From assembly GCA_041485905.1 (NCBI GenBank), contig JBGPKK010000004.1, positions 1 through 64,000 of the forward strand: a stretch of DNA of 64,000 nucleotides. Reading direction: 5' to 3'. Source of the stretch: JAHFUI01 sp041485905 (GTDB taxonomy: Bacteria > Acidobacteriota > Vicinamibacteria > Vicinamibacterales > CAVVIG01). This document shows, one piece after another, positions 16,049-23,966 of the stretch; the first letter of the stretch is position 1; each line of letters begins with the position of its first letter. The position numbers were made by a program, and so were the translations under genes. A model generated the notes under the pieces. It did no database searches. It saw nothing but the letters and a program-made list of their open reading frames with translations, and was not told the origin of the DNA.

Positions 16049-17563
16049 TTACGCTGTCGGTCGTACTGTCACGAATACGTGGCGCCCTTCGCGATTGATC
16101 AGCAGCAGCAACGGTTTGTCGGCGCTGCGGCGAACCGCCGTCCGCAGGTCCTCGACATTCTCCACCGATTGCCGGTTCACCTGCTCGATCACGTCTCCCG
16201 CCTGCAGTCCGGCATCGGCCGCGCGGCCGTCAGGCCTGACGTCCTCGATGACGACCCCTTTCGTGTTCTTCGGAACACCGAAACGGGAGGCGACCTCGGG
16301 CGTCAGCGGGGCCACCGAAATCCCGAGCGATGTTTTATCGTCGGTCGCCGGCTCCGCGCCTCGCCGCGTGCTTTTTCCAGCCGAGACTTCTTCCGGCTTC
16401 ACCGACAACGTCTTCTCGCTGCCGTCGCGCAGCACGACCACACTCGCCGCCGAGCCCGGCTTGGTTTCGGCCACCCGGTTGCGCAGCGTGTTGGTGTCCT
16501 GCACCGGCTGTCCGTTGAACGACAGAATCACGTCGCCCTGTCTGATGCCGGCCCGCTCTGCGGCGCTGCCCGGTTCGACTTCTGACACGATGGCGCCGTT
16601 CACCTGCTTCAGTCCGAGAGTGGACGCGATGTCTGACGTCACCGGCTGGACCAGTACCCCGAGCCGCGCCCGCGTGACTTTGCCGTTGGCGCGAAGCTCG
16701 TCGACGACGTGACGCGCCATGTTGGCCGGGATCGCAAACCCGATCCCGATGTTCTCGCCCGAGTTGGACAGAATCTGCGAGTTGATGCCCACGAGCTCGC
16801 CCTTCGTGTTCACGAGCGCGCCGCCCGAGTTGCCGTGGTTAATCGGCGCGTCGGTCTGCAGGAAGTCCTCGTAGTTGCGATCCTCGCCGACGGCCGTCGA
16901 CCGCCCCTTGGCGCTGATGATGCCCATCGTCACCGTCTGGCCGATGCCGAGAGGATTGCCGACGGCGAGCACCACGTCGCCCACCTGGACGGCGTCGGAG
17001 TTCCCAAGGGTGAGGGCGTGCAAATCCGACGCGCTGACTTTGATGAGCGCCAGATCGCTGGGCCTATCGGTACCGACCAACTTCGCGGTGACCGTTCGCC
17101 CGTCGGTGAGATCGACCTTGATGTCGTCCGCCCCGTCGACAACGTGATCGTTCGTGAGGATGTACCCGTCGGTGCTGATCACGACGCCGGACCCCAGGCC
17201 CCGCTGTTTGAAGGTGCGCGGCTGCTGGCCGCGGCCGCCGAATTGATCGCCGAAGAAGCGGCGGAAGAGGTCGTCTTCCTGAAGGTCGGTCGGCGATACC
17301 TTCGCTTTGCCCTCGACACGAATCGTGACGACGGCTGGCGCGACCACCTTGACGATATCGGCGTACGAGTCGCGTCCGCCGGCGATGGCATGACCGATGG
17401 CCGGCGGCGTCGCCGTCGCGGAATGTTCCGTTTTGGCTTGCGTGGTGAGCGCGTCAGCCGCGAGCCCGTGCCACGTCGCGCCGCCGAGCAGCGCGACCGC
17501 CGCCAAAGCTGCGAGACCCGCCTGCGTGGCGCGCCGCGTGAGAGTGGTGCGTTCGTCGTTCAT
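16049..17563 (-). CDS. htrA: HtrA/DegP-family periplasmic serine protease
   Basis: 504 residues. An N-terminal signal anchor (about 14-35) is followed by a trypsin-like domain with the full triad: His140 (YILTNDHVV), Asp170 (PSDLALIKV) and Ser246 (INHGNSGGAL). Two PDZ domains follow (about 290-385 with ERAGIRQGDVILSFNGQ, and 410-500 with DAGLQAGDVIEQVNRQ), as in DegP/DegQ. It degrades or refolds damaged envelope proteins. A Gln/Gly/Arg-rich insert (FGGRGQQPRTF) lies in the LA-loop region. Directly upstream are a sensor kinase and response regulator in the same orientation, and a candidate OmpR-family site lies about 95 bp before the start, so two-component control is plausible. AAAGGGAAC before the ATG serves as the ribosome site. 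Confidence 0.92.
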   Translation of the reverse strand: MNDERTTLTRRATQAGLAALAAVALLGGATWHGLAADALTTQAKTEHSATATPPAIGHAIAGGRDSYADIVKVVAPAVVTIRVEGKAKVSPTDLQEDDLFRRFFGDQFGGRGQQPRTFKQRGLGSGVVISTDGYILTNDHVVDGADDIKVDLTDGRTVTAKLVGTDRPSDLALIKVSASDLHALTLGNSDAVQVGDVVLAVGNPLGIGQTVTMGIISAKGRSTAVGEDRNYEDFLQTDAPINHGNSGGALVNTKGELVGINSQILSNSGENIGIGFAIPANMARHVVDELRANGKVTRARLGVLVQPVTSDIASTLGLKQVNGAIVSEVEPGSAAERAGIRQGDVILSFNGQPVQDTNTLRNRVAETKPGSAASVVVLRDGSEKTLSVKPEEVSAGKSTRRGAEPATDDKTSLGISVAPLTPEVASRFGVPKNTKGVVIEDVRPDGRAADAGLQAGDVIEQVNRQSVENVEDLRTAVRRSADKPLLLLINREGRHVFVTVRPTA

Positions 17564-17655
17564 GGCTATGTTCCCTTTCTTGAAGATCGAATCAGTTGTG
17601 CCGCGGAGCTTCGGTCCGCCACACCTAATTAGACGGGAGGTAGCCTTTCGAGGAC

Positions 17656-17671
17656 GTTACGCGAACATTAC
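17656..17671 (-). promoter_or_regulatory. Candidate OmpR-family response-regulator site
   Basis: On the minus strand GTAAT (17671-17667) and GTAAC (17660-17656) repeat with an 11-bp period, the usual spacing for tandem OmpR/PhoB-family dimers; a further TTACA lies upstream at 17681-17677. It lies between the two-component genes and htrA. The rest of the 17564-17708 gap shows no other clear signal. Confidence 0.35.
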
Positions 17672-17708
17672 ATCGGTGTAAGGTAGGGGGCTCAGAGCTT
17701 CGGCAGGA

Positions 17709-19037
17709 CTAAGTCGGCAACGATACTGTGAATACCGATCCCCGGCCGGGCTCACTGGTGACGTCGACCGTTCCGCTGTGCGCCTCTATGACCGCTCGCA
17801 CCAGGCTGAGCCCAAGCCCGAGGCCGCGCTCCGCGCGACTCGTGTCTCCCCGAAAGAGGCGGTCCCAGATGCGCGGAAGCTCGTCGGGTCGGATGCCGAC
17901 GCCCGTGTCGCGGACACGTAAAAGGGCGCGGTCGCCTTCCCGGAAGACGTCGACGTCAACACGACCGCCGGCCGACGTGTACTTCACCGCGTTATCGATC
18001 AGGTTGGCCGCAACCTGCTCGAGCCTCGTCCTATCAGCGGTGACGACGACCTCGGCGGAGGCGTGCGCCGTGAGGCCGACCCCCTTCGATTCGGCGACAT
18101 CACGATAGAGATCGACGGCCCGCGCGACGATATCGCCCAAGCGTACCGGCCCGCGGTGCAGCTGCATCGCGCCGCTCTCGGCCTCCGAAATGTCCATCAG
18201 CGTCGTGAGCATCACCAGCACGCGATCCGACTCTTCGACGCAATCGGCGAGCGCTTCCCGATAGCGATCGAGATCGGGGGGCGCTGCCAGCGCCATTTCG
18301 GCGGTTCCGCGCAGGCGCGTCAGCGGCGTTCGCAAATCGTGCGACACGTTGTCGAGCGACCCGCGCATGGCCGTCACGAGCCCTTCGATCTTATCGAGCA
18401 TGGCGTTGAACAGTATCGTCAGCTCGTCGATCGCATCGTCGCTGCTGTCGCCGGAGAGCGGCACGCGCTCGTCGGTCCGGCCGGTGCGGATGATGCGTCC
18501 GACCGCCCGAGTGAGCCGCCGTATCGGCAGGATCGCGGAACGCGTCACCATGAAGCCGCCGGTCAGCGCAACGAGGACGACCGTCAGCGTGACGATTCCG
18601 AGCGCCGCGCGAAATCTGGCGAGCAGGTCCTGCCGTGCGTCGGTGCTCTTGCCGACTTGCACAAGCGTGCCGTCCCACAGACTGAGCGAAGCCGTTTCAA
18701 GCGCGGAGGGATCCCATCCCTCGGGTTGACTCAACACGAGGGCCTCGGCGCCTCGATCGACCACGCGCACAAAGAGACGCTCTGGCGCGGTGCGCTGCTC
18801 CGCCCGCACCGTGTCCGCGAGCGCGCCCAGCCCGCCGCGCTGATACGCCGACGCATACTCGCCCAGCTTGGATTGGATGATCTGCCGATCGCGCTGGGCC
18901 AGCGATGCCGCCGTCAGCCAGTACGTCAGGAAGACGATGACAATCGATCCGCTAACGAACAAAGTGGCATACCACAGGGCCAGGCGCAGCCCGAAGGTCG
19001 GAAAAAGTGCACGAGAGTCGTTTGCAGTTTCTGCCAT
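17709..19037 (-). CDS. OmpR-type sensor histidine kinase
   Basis: 442 residues. Two membrane helices (about 18-43 and 143-168) flank a periplasmic sensor of about 100 residues, then HAMP (about 168-220), the dimerisation/phosphoacceptor domain (SLDNVSHDLRTPLTRLRG, phospho-His at 233) and an ATPase domain with N box NLIDNAVKYT, G1 DTGVGI and G2 GLGLGLSLVRA. It autophosphorylates and passes phosphate to the response regulator encoded 24 bp upstream. The layout resembles CusS/CzcS-like kinases, but no metal-binding motif is visible in the sensor. The htrA protease gene follows, which makes an envelope-stress role more likely than metal sensing. Confidence 0.92.
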   Translation of the reverse strand: MAETANDSRALFPTFGLRLALWYATLFVSGSIVIVFLTYWLTAASLAQRDRQIIQSKLGEYASAYQRGGLGALADTVRAEQRTAPERLFVRVVDRGAEALVLSQPEGWDPSALETASLSLWDGTLVQVGKSTDARQDLLARFRAALGIVTLTVVLVALTGGFMVTRSAILPIRRLTRAVGRIIRTGRTDERVPLSGDSSDDAIDELTILFNAMLDKIEGLVTAMRGSLDNVSHDLRTPLTRLRGTAEMALAAPPDLDRYREALADCVEESDRVLVMLTTLMDISEAESGAMQLHRGPVRLGDIVARAVDLYRDVAESKGVGLTAHASAEVVVTADRTRLEQVAANLIDNAVKYTSAGGRVDVDVFREGDRALLRVRDTGVGIRPDELPRIWDRLFRGDTSRAERGLGLGLSLVRAVIEAHSGTVDVTSEPGRGSVFTVSLPT

Positions 19038-19061
19038 CTCAAAAAGACTCCCGACCCCTTT

Positions 19062-19736
19062 TTACGATTCGCGTAAGACGTACCCGACGCCCCGGACGGT
19101 GTGGAGCAGCTTTTTCTCGAACGGCCGGTCGATCTTCTCGCGCAGGCGGCTCACCAGCACGTCGACGATGTTGGTCTGCGGATCGAAGCTGTATTCCCAG
19201 ACGTGCGACAGGATCATCGTTTTCGACACGACCCGGCCCGGATTGCGCATCAGGTACTCGAGCAGCGCGAATTCACGCGGGCGCAGGTCGATCGGCTGTC
19301 CGCCGCGCGTCACCCTTCGCGACAGGAGATCGAGCACGAGATCGTCGACGGTGAGCGTCGCGGCCTCGGGCGCGCGGGTGGCACGCCGGACGAGCGCCTG
19401 CACGCGCGCGAGCAGCTCGGCGAAGGCGAATGGTTTGGTGAGGTAATCGTCGCCGCCGGCCTGAAGACCCTTCACGCGGTCATCCACCGTGCGGCGAGCG
19501 CTGAGAATCAGCACCGGCGTTCCGATGCCGCGGCGCCGCATCTCGTCAATGACCGAGAGGCCGTCGCGTTTGGGCAGCATCAAGTCGATGATCGCGACGT
19601 CGTAGAGCTGATCCCGTGTGCGCTCGAGCGCCGCCTCGCCGTCGGGTTCGGCATCGACGGCGAACCCCGCCTCGCGCAGACCCCGCGCCACGAAATCGGC
19701 AATCGTGGCATCGTCTTCCACGATGAGCGCGCGCAT
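19062..19736 (-). CDS. OmpR/PhoB-family response regulator
   Basis: 224 residues. Receiver domain 1-115: acidic pair in LIVEDDATIA, phospho-Asp51 (VAIIDLMLPKRDGL), Thr/Ser switch (LILSA) and Lys in YLTKPFAFAEL. Winged-helix DNA-binding domain 125-222 with LRPREFALLEYLMRNPGRVVSK, NIVDVLVSRLREKI and the wing ending HTVRGVGYVL. It regulates transcription after phosphorylation by the kinase encoded just downstream. A TATGAT box (19748-19743) lies six bases before its ATG. Candidate target: htrA, through the 11-bp-spaced GTAA repeat at 17656-17671. Confidence 0.93.
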   Translation of the reverse strand: MRALIVEDDATIADFVARGLREAGFAVDAEPDGEAALERTRDQLYDVAIIDLMLPKRDGLSVIDEMRRRGIGTPVLILSARRTVDDRVKGLQAGGDDYLTKPFAFAELLARVQALVRRATRAPEAATLTVDDLVLDLLSRRVTRGGQPIDLRPREFALLEYLMRNPGRVVSKTMILSHVWEYSFDPQTNIVDVLVSRLREKIDRPFEKKLLHTVRGVGYVLRES

Positions 19737-19742
19737 AGCCGG

Positions 19743-19748
19743 ATCATA
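19743..19748 (-). promoter_or_regulatory. -10-like box before the response regulator
   Basis: TATGAT on the minus strand (5 of 6 to consensus), six bases upstream of the ATG at 19736, with no Shine-Dalgarno sequence; implies an mRNA starting at or near the ATG. Confidence 0.35.
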
Positions 19749-19837
19749 TCCCCGCGTCGCATGTCGGTACCCTTGGCGTCAGCCCGGCCGTCCGACAGCC
19801 TTCGCTCGTCTCGCGAATCTTTAGGGCTGCCGCTCGA

Positions 19838-20704
19838 TCAGGATGTGGAGAGACAGAACCGCGCGGCGTGCAGCCAGCAGGTCGGCGATTCGTCGTGCGC
19901 ATCGCGGCGCAGACGCTTGATCGTCGGGAACGGGCCACGTCTGAACGCCTGTCCCAGCCGATCGTTCATCTCAGGATCGCGAACACCCTCCGCCGAGTAG
20001 ATCGCCACCATCGCGACCGTGCGGGCGTCGAAATGGTCGCCATTCCGGGTCAACAGGACCACGAACCCTTTGCCAATGGAGCCCATCGCGGGCATCGTGC
20101 ACGTCAGCGGCAGAATCATCCGTCCGCTGGCGGCGAGGGCGTCGAGCCAGGTGTCCTCGGGATGCGTCACCCCGGCGTTGACGAGGATCGCATCGAACTC
20201 CTCGTCGAGGCGCTTGGACGCGTTGCCGTGCCGCGTGTCGACCCACGACATCGACGCGAGGTTCTGACGTGCTTCGGTTGCAAGCGTCTCGTCCACCTCG
20301 AACGCGACGACGCGCCCGGCCGGACCGACGCACTGCGCCATGATCGCCGTGTAGTAACCCAGCCCGCAGCCGACGTGCAGGACTCGCGCACCCGGCACGA
20401 GACCGAGCGCGTCAATCCAGACGCCGAGCGTCCCGGGCTGGCCGTTGAACAGGTGACGCGCCGGATCGATCGCAATCGCGATGTTGTGATACACGCGCGC
20501 CGCGTCTGCATCGGCCGTAGGGCGAGTCTGCATGCCCCAGCCGGCCATGACATCGACGTCCGTCAGCACGGTCCAGGGGCCCGGCCGCAGGAACTGTTCG
20601 CGTGGCACCGTCGCGAACGCATCGACGAGCACCGACGACCGCAGTTTGCAGACCGCTTCCAGTTCTTCCGCAAAAAACCGCCGCCGGTCTGCCAGGCCGA
20701 TCAC
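19838..20704 (-). CDS. Protein-L-isoaspartate O-methyltransferase-like protein
   Basis: 288 residues from GTG 20704, which overlaps the stop of the upstream gene as GTGA. SAM-dependent class I methyltransferase of the PIMT type: FATVPREQFLRPG is the conserved family N-terminal motif, VLHVGCGLGYYTA is SAM motif I, AFEVDETLA motif II and FDAILVNAG motif III. Canonical Pcm enzymes repair isoaspartate in aged proteins, usually in about 210-220 residues; this one is longer at both ends, so the substrate may differ. The frame is open upstream to 21019, but that part is only the shadow of the winged-helix gene. The two genes form a small operon divergent from the efflux operon. Confidence 0.8.
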   Translation of the reverse strand: MIGLADRRRFFAEELEAVCKLRSSVLVDAFATVPREQFLRPGPWTVLTDVDVMAGWGMQTRPTADADAARVYHNIAIAIDPARHLFNGQPGTLGVWIDALGLVPGARVLHVGCGLGYYTAIMAQCVGPAGRVVAFEVDETLATEARQNLASMSWVDTRHGNASKRLDEEFDAILVNAGVTHPEDTWLDALAASGRMILPLTCTMPAMGSIGKGFVVLLTRNGDHFDARTVAMVAIYSAEGVRDPEMNDRLGQAFRRGPFPTIKRLRRDAHDESPTCWLHAARFCLSTS

Positions 20705-21150
20705 TTCTTCCTCCGTTTCGTCGATTTCGACGCGACGGGGATCAGCGCCGACATCTTCACGGCGACCGCGCGAACCGGCCGCCATTCGCAGGCAAACTTG
20801 CCGCCCGGCCTCTCGACGAAGAGGATTTCGCCTCCCTCGTTCAGTCGTTTGAGCACGGTGTGAATGGCGGCCAGGCTGTTGGAGTACTTCGACAGGTCGA
20901 AGCCGATCGCCTCGAGCCGATCGCGCACCTCCAGCGGGGTCATCGGGTAGCCTGCCCCTTTCAGGACGACACGGCAGGCATCGGTGAGGCCCCAGTAGAC
21001 GGTCGGCACGAAGCCGCACAGCCGATTGAGCGTGCCGATCGTCTGCTCGAGCTGCGCCAGCCGCTCGTCGATCTCCTTACGCTGGCGTCCGAGCTCTTCG
21101 TATTCGTGGACGGCCGCATCGAGGGCGCTCTTGTACTGGTCGATGGCCAT
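20701..21150 (-). CDS. Winged-helix (HARE-HTH-like) protein with N-terminal coiled coil
   Basis: 149 residues from ATG 21150 (MAIDQYKS). Residues 1-45 form a charged coiled coil (HEYEELGRQRKEIDERLAQLEQ). Then comes a winged-helix region, GYPMTPLEVRDRLEAIGFDL, with KYSNSLAAIHTVLKRLNEGG as likely recognition helix, and a strand pair ending at FACEWRP. The C-terminus is basic (SKSTKRRKK). The HTH resembles HARE-HTH domains, which occur in DNA- and chromatin-linked proteins; I cannot assign a target. A perfect 23-bp AT-rich palindrome lies six bases before the start, a natural place for autoregulation. Co-transcribed with the PIMT-like gene. Confidence 0.65.
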   Translation of the reverse strand: MAIDQYKSALDAAVHEYEELGRQRKEIDERLAQLEQTIGTLNRLCGFVPTVYWGLTDACRVVLKGAGYPMTPLEVRDRLEAIGFDLSKYSNSLAAIHTVLKRLNEGGEILFVERPGGKFACEWRPVRAVAVKMSALIPVASKSTKRRKK

Positions 21151-21155
21151 GGCAC

Positions 21156-21178
21156 GATTTATACATAATGTATAAATC
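21156..21178. promoter_or_regulatory. 23-bp perfect AT-rich palindrome (likely operator)
   Basis: GATTTATACAT and its exact complement flank a single central base (21167). In this GC-rich region it stands out. It ends six bases before the winged-helix gene, contains TATAAA/TATACAT -10-like words in both directions, and lies between that operon and the divergent tolC-emrAB operon. Confidence 0.6.
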
Positions 21179-21325
21179 GATGTCAACTACCGCTGGAATG
21201 GTCGTGCGAACGTAGTACGCTAGCAACGCAACCTCGATGGCGGTTGCGCCGCCTGGGAACGACGCGACGTAGGCTCACCACTTCGCCCTGTCTCGTCGAC
21301 GTGTCAGGCGAGAAAGGGACGCGAC

Positions 21326-22726
21326 GTGAGAGCCGTACCCCCGGTCCTGTTTCTGGTGCTCCTGTTCGGTCACGGTATGGCGACACCCGCCGCGCAGACC
21401 CAGGGACCACCGCCGATCAGTCCTTTTCTTGGCGGGGTACCGTCCGGGCAACCGACATCGGAGCCGCTCTCCCTGTCGATCGCCGACGCGCTCCGCCGCG
21501 CCTTCGAGCACAACCTCGGCGTACTCCTCTCCGGCGACGGCGTCGATCGCGCGCGCGGCGCGAGATTACGCGCGCTGGCCGACCTGTTGCCCAACGTCAC
21601 CGGACGGCTGTCCGAAACGCGCCAGCAGTTGAACCTCGCGGCCTACGGCTTTCCGCTCCCGTCCGGCATCCCCAGCATCGTCGGGCCGTTCAATTTGTTC
21701 GACGCGCGCGTGTACGTTTCGCAGTCGGTGCTGGATTTCAAGGCGCTCAACGAGGCGCGCGCCGAGGGGCACCACATCGCTGCCGCCCGTTACGACTACA
21801 AGAACGCGCGCGATCTCGTTGTGCTCGTCACCGTTAACGCCTACGCGCAGGCGCTCGCCGCGTCGGCGCGCGTCGACGTCACACGGGCGCAGGTCGACAC
21901 CGCGCAGGCCCTCTATACCCAGGCGGTCGACCTCAAACAAAGCGGCCTGATTGCCGGCATCGATGTGCTGCGCGCCGAGGTGCAGCTTGGCACCGATCGC
22001 CAGCGGGTGACGGCCGCGCAGGCCACGTTCGAGAAGGACAAGCTCCAGCTCGCGCGGCTGATCGGACTGCCTCTCGGCCAGGCGTTCACGTTGACCGATC
22101 AGATCTCGTCGGCGCCGATTCCCGAGATGACGCTCGAACAGGCGCTCGACCGCGCTTACAAGACCCGCGGAGACTATCAGGCGGCGCTCGAACGGGTGCG
22201 CGCCGCGGAAGCGACGCGCCAGGCGGCCGTCTCCGAAGCGCTCCCCGCCGTCCGCGTGAACGCCAACTACGGCGAGCTGGGCCATTCACCGGCCGAAGCG
22301 CACGGCACCTTTATGATTGCCGGCGCCGTCGAGGTGCCGATCTTTCAAGGTGGAAAAACCCGAGGCCGTGTGATGGAGGCCGACGCCGATCTGCGCAGCA
22401 GGCGCGAGGACGCCGACGATCTGAAGGCGTCTATCTATTATGAAATCCGCGCGGCGATGCTCGATTTGCAGGCCGGCAACGAACAAATGCGGGTCGCCGC
22501 GCGGGGCCGCGAGCTCGCCGCCAGAGAGTTGACCCAGGCGCGCGATCGGTTCGCCGCCGGCATCGCGGGTAACATCGAAGTCGTGCAGGCGCAAAGCGCC
22601 GGCACCCTCGCCAACGATCAGTACATTGCGGCGCTGTACGCCACCAATCTCGCGAAAGGCGGCCTCGTGCACGCGGTCGGCATCGCGGAAGAAACGGCAC
22701 GCCAGGTGTTCGAAGGCCTCCGCTGA
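21326..22726 (+). CDS. TolC-family outer-membrane efflux protein
   Basis: 466 residues with a signal peptide (about 1-24, ending TPAAQ). Two homologous OEP halves of long alpha-helices follow, with LSIADALRRAFEHNLGVLLSG at the start of the first and MTLEQALDRAYKTRGDYQAAL at the start of the second, the usual TolC-family repeat. Membrane strands near YVSQSVLDFKALNEA and VPIFQGGKTRG build the trimeric barrel. First gene of a tripartite export operon: its TGA overlaps the ATG of the EmrA-like adaptor by one base. It should dock with that adaptor and the MFS pump to form a cell-envelope-spanning conduit. Confidence 0.9.
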   Translation: MRAVPPVLFLVLLFGHGMATPAAQTQGPPPISPFLGGVPSGQPTSEPLSLSIADALRRAFEHNLGVLLSGDGVDRARGARLRALADLLPNVTGRLSETRQQLNLAAYGFPLPSGIPSIVGPFNLFDARVYVSQSVLDFKALNEARAEGHHIAAARYDYKNARDLVVLVTVNAYAQALAASARVDVTRAQVDTAQALYTQAVDLKQSGLIAGIDVLRAEVQLGTDRQRVTAAQATFEKDKLQLARLIGLPLGQAFTLTDQISSAPIPEMTLEQALDRAYKTRGDYQAALERVRAAEATRQAAVSEALPAVRVNANYGELGHSPAEAHGTFMIAGAVEVPIFQGGKTRGRVMEADADLRSRREDADDLKASIYYEIRAAMLDLQAGNEQMRVAARGRELAARELTQARDRFAAGIAGNIEVVQAQSAGTLANDQYIAALYATNLAKGGLVHAVGIAEETARQVFEGLR

Positions 22727-23961
22727 TGGCCGATCAACCAGAAACGGTGCCCTTCACCCGCCAACGCGGGTTCCGTATCGCCGTCGGTCTCCTGATCATC
22801 GGGCTCGTCGGCGTCGGCGCGTGGGTATGGCTGACAGCCGCGCGCGAGTCGACCGACGATGCGCAGGTCGAGGCACACGTGACGCCGATTGCGGCACGGG
22901 TCGGTGGAACGGTGTTGCGGGTGCCGGTCAGCGACAACCGGCAGGTCGAGGCCGGCACCGTCCTCGTCGAGCTCGATCCGCGGGATTACCAGGTCGCGGT
23001 GTCGAAAGCGCGGGCGGAGCTGGCCGATGCCGAAGCGGCGGCGCTCGCGGCCCGGAGCAACGTGCCGATTACATCGACCACATCCGCCAGCAACGTTACG
23101 ACCGCGCATGGCGCCCTCGCGCAGGCGCGCGGCAGCATCGACGAGGCGGAAAAGGAAGTCGAGGCGGCACGCGCTCGGCTCGTCTCGGCGCAGGCGCGCC
23201 AGCGGGAGGCCGAGGCCAACGCCGCCAAGGCGGCGCGCGACGTCGAGCGGCTTCGTAGTCTGCTCGCCAAGGACGAAGTCGCGCAGCAGCAATTCGACGC
23301 AGCCGTGGCGACCGCCGATGCGCAGCGCGCGGCGGCCGACTCCGCCAAGTCGCAGGCGGCAGAGGCAGACGCCGGTATCCGCGTCGCCGAGAGCCGGCTG
23401 GTGCAGGCGCAGGCCGGCGAGCAGCAGGCGCGCGCCGGTTTGGCATCGGCGCAGACGGCGCCCGAACAGGTGGCCGGCATGCGCGCGCGCGCCCAAGCGG
23501 CCCAGGCGCATGCAGAGCAGGCGAAGGCCGCGCTCGAACAGGCCGAGCTCAACCTGCAGTACACCGCCCTCAAGGCGCCGATGCGCGGCGTCGTCAGCCG
23601 CAAGAGCGCGGAGGTCGGACAGGTCGTTCAGCCGGGCCAGCCGTTGATGGCAATCATTCCTCTCGACACCGTGTGGGTCACGGCGAACTTCAAGGAAACG
23701 CAGCTTCGAGACATGCGTCCCGGACAATCCGTCACGATCAAAGTGGACGCGTACGGCGGGCGCGACTTCAAAGGCAAGGTCGACAGCATCGCCGCCGCCA
23801 CCGGTGCGCGGTTCAGCCTGCTGCCGCCCGAGAACGCCACCGGCAACTACGTCAAGGTCGTGCAGCGGGTGCCGGTGAAGATCGTGCTCGAAGCCGGCCA
23901 GGATCCGGAACGTCTGCTGCGGCCCGGCATGTCGGTGGTGCCGACGGTCTATACGAAATAG
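22726..23961 (+). CDS. emrA: HlyD/EmrA-family membrane fusion protein
   Basis: 411 residues. One N-terminal membrane anchor (FRIAVGLLIIGLVGVGAWVWL), then the lipoyl half-motif with STDDAQVEAHVTPIAARVGG and VPVSDNRQVEAGTVLVELDP, typical of EmrA. An Ala/Glu/Gln-rich coiled-coil hairpin follows (about 95-260), longer than in many EmrA proteins and with extended Ala-rich heptads. Then come the second lipoyl half (APMRGVVSRKSAEVGQVVQPG) and the beta-barrel domain (VWVTANFKETQLRDMRPGQ). It connects the inner-membrane MFS pump with the TolC-like channel. Overlaps tolC by one base; five bases separate it from the pump gene. Confidence 0.92.
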   Translation: MADQPETVPFTRQRGFRIAVGLLIIGLVGVGAWVWLTAARESTDDAQVEAHVTPIAARVGGTVLRVPVSDNRQVEAGTVLVELDPRDYQVAVSKARAELADAEAAALAARSNVPITSTTSASNVTTAHGALAQARGSIDEAEKEVEAARARLVSAQARQREAEANAAKAARDVERLRSLLAKDEVAQQQFDAAVATADAQRAAADSAKSQAAEADAGIRVAESRLVQAQAGEQQARAGLASAQTAPEQVAGMRARAQAAQAHAEQAKAALEQAELNLQYTALKAPMRGVVSRKSAEVGQVVQPGQPLMAIIPLDTVWVTANFKETQLRDMRPGQSVTIKVDAYGGRDFKGKVDSIAAATGARFSLLPPENATGNYVKVVQRVPVKIVLEAGQDPERLLRPGMSVVPTVYTK

Positions 23962-23966
23962 CAAAA

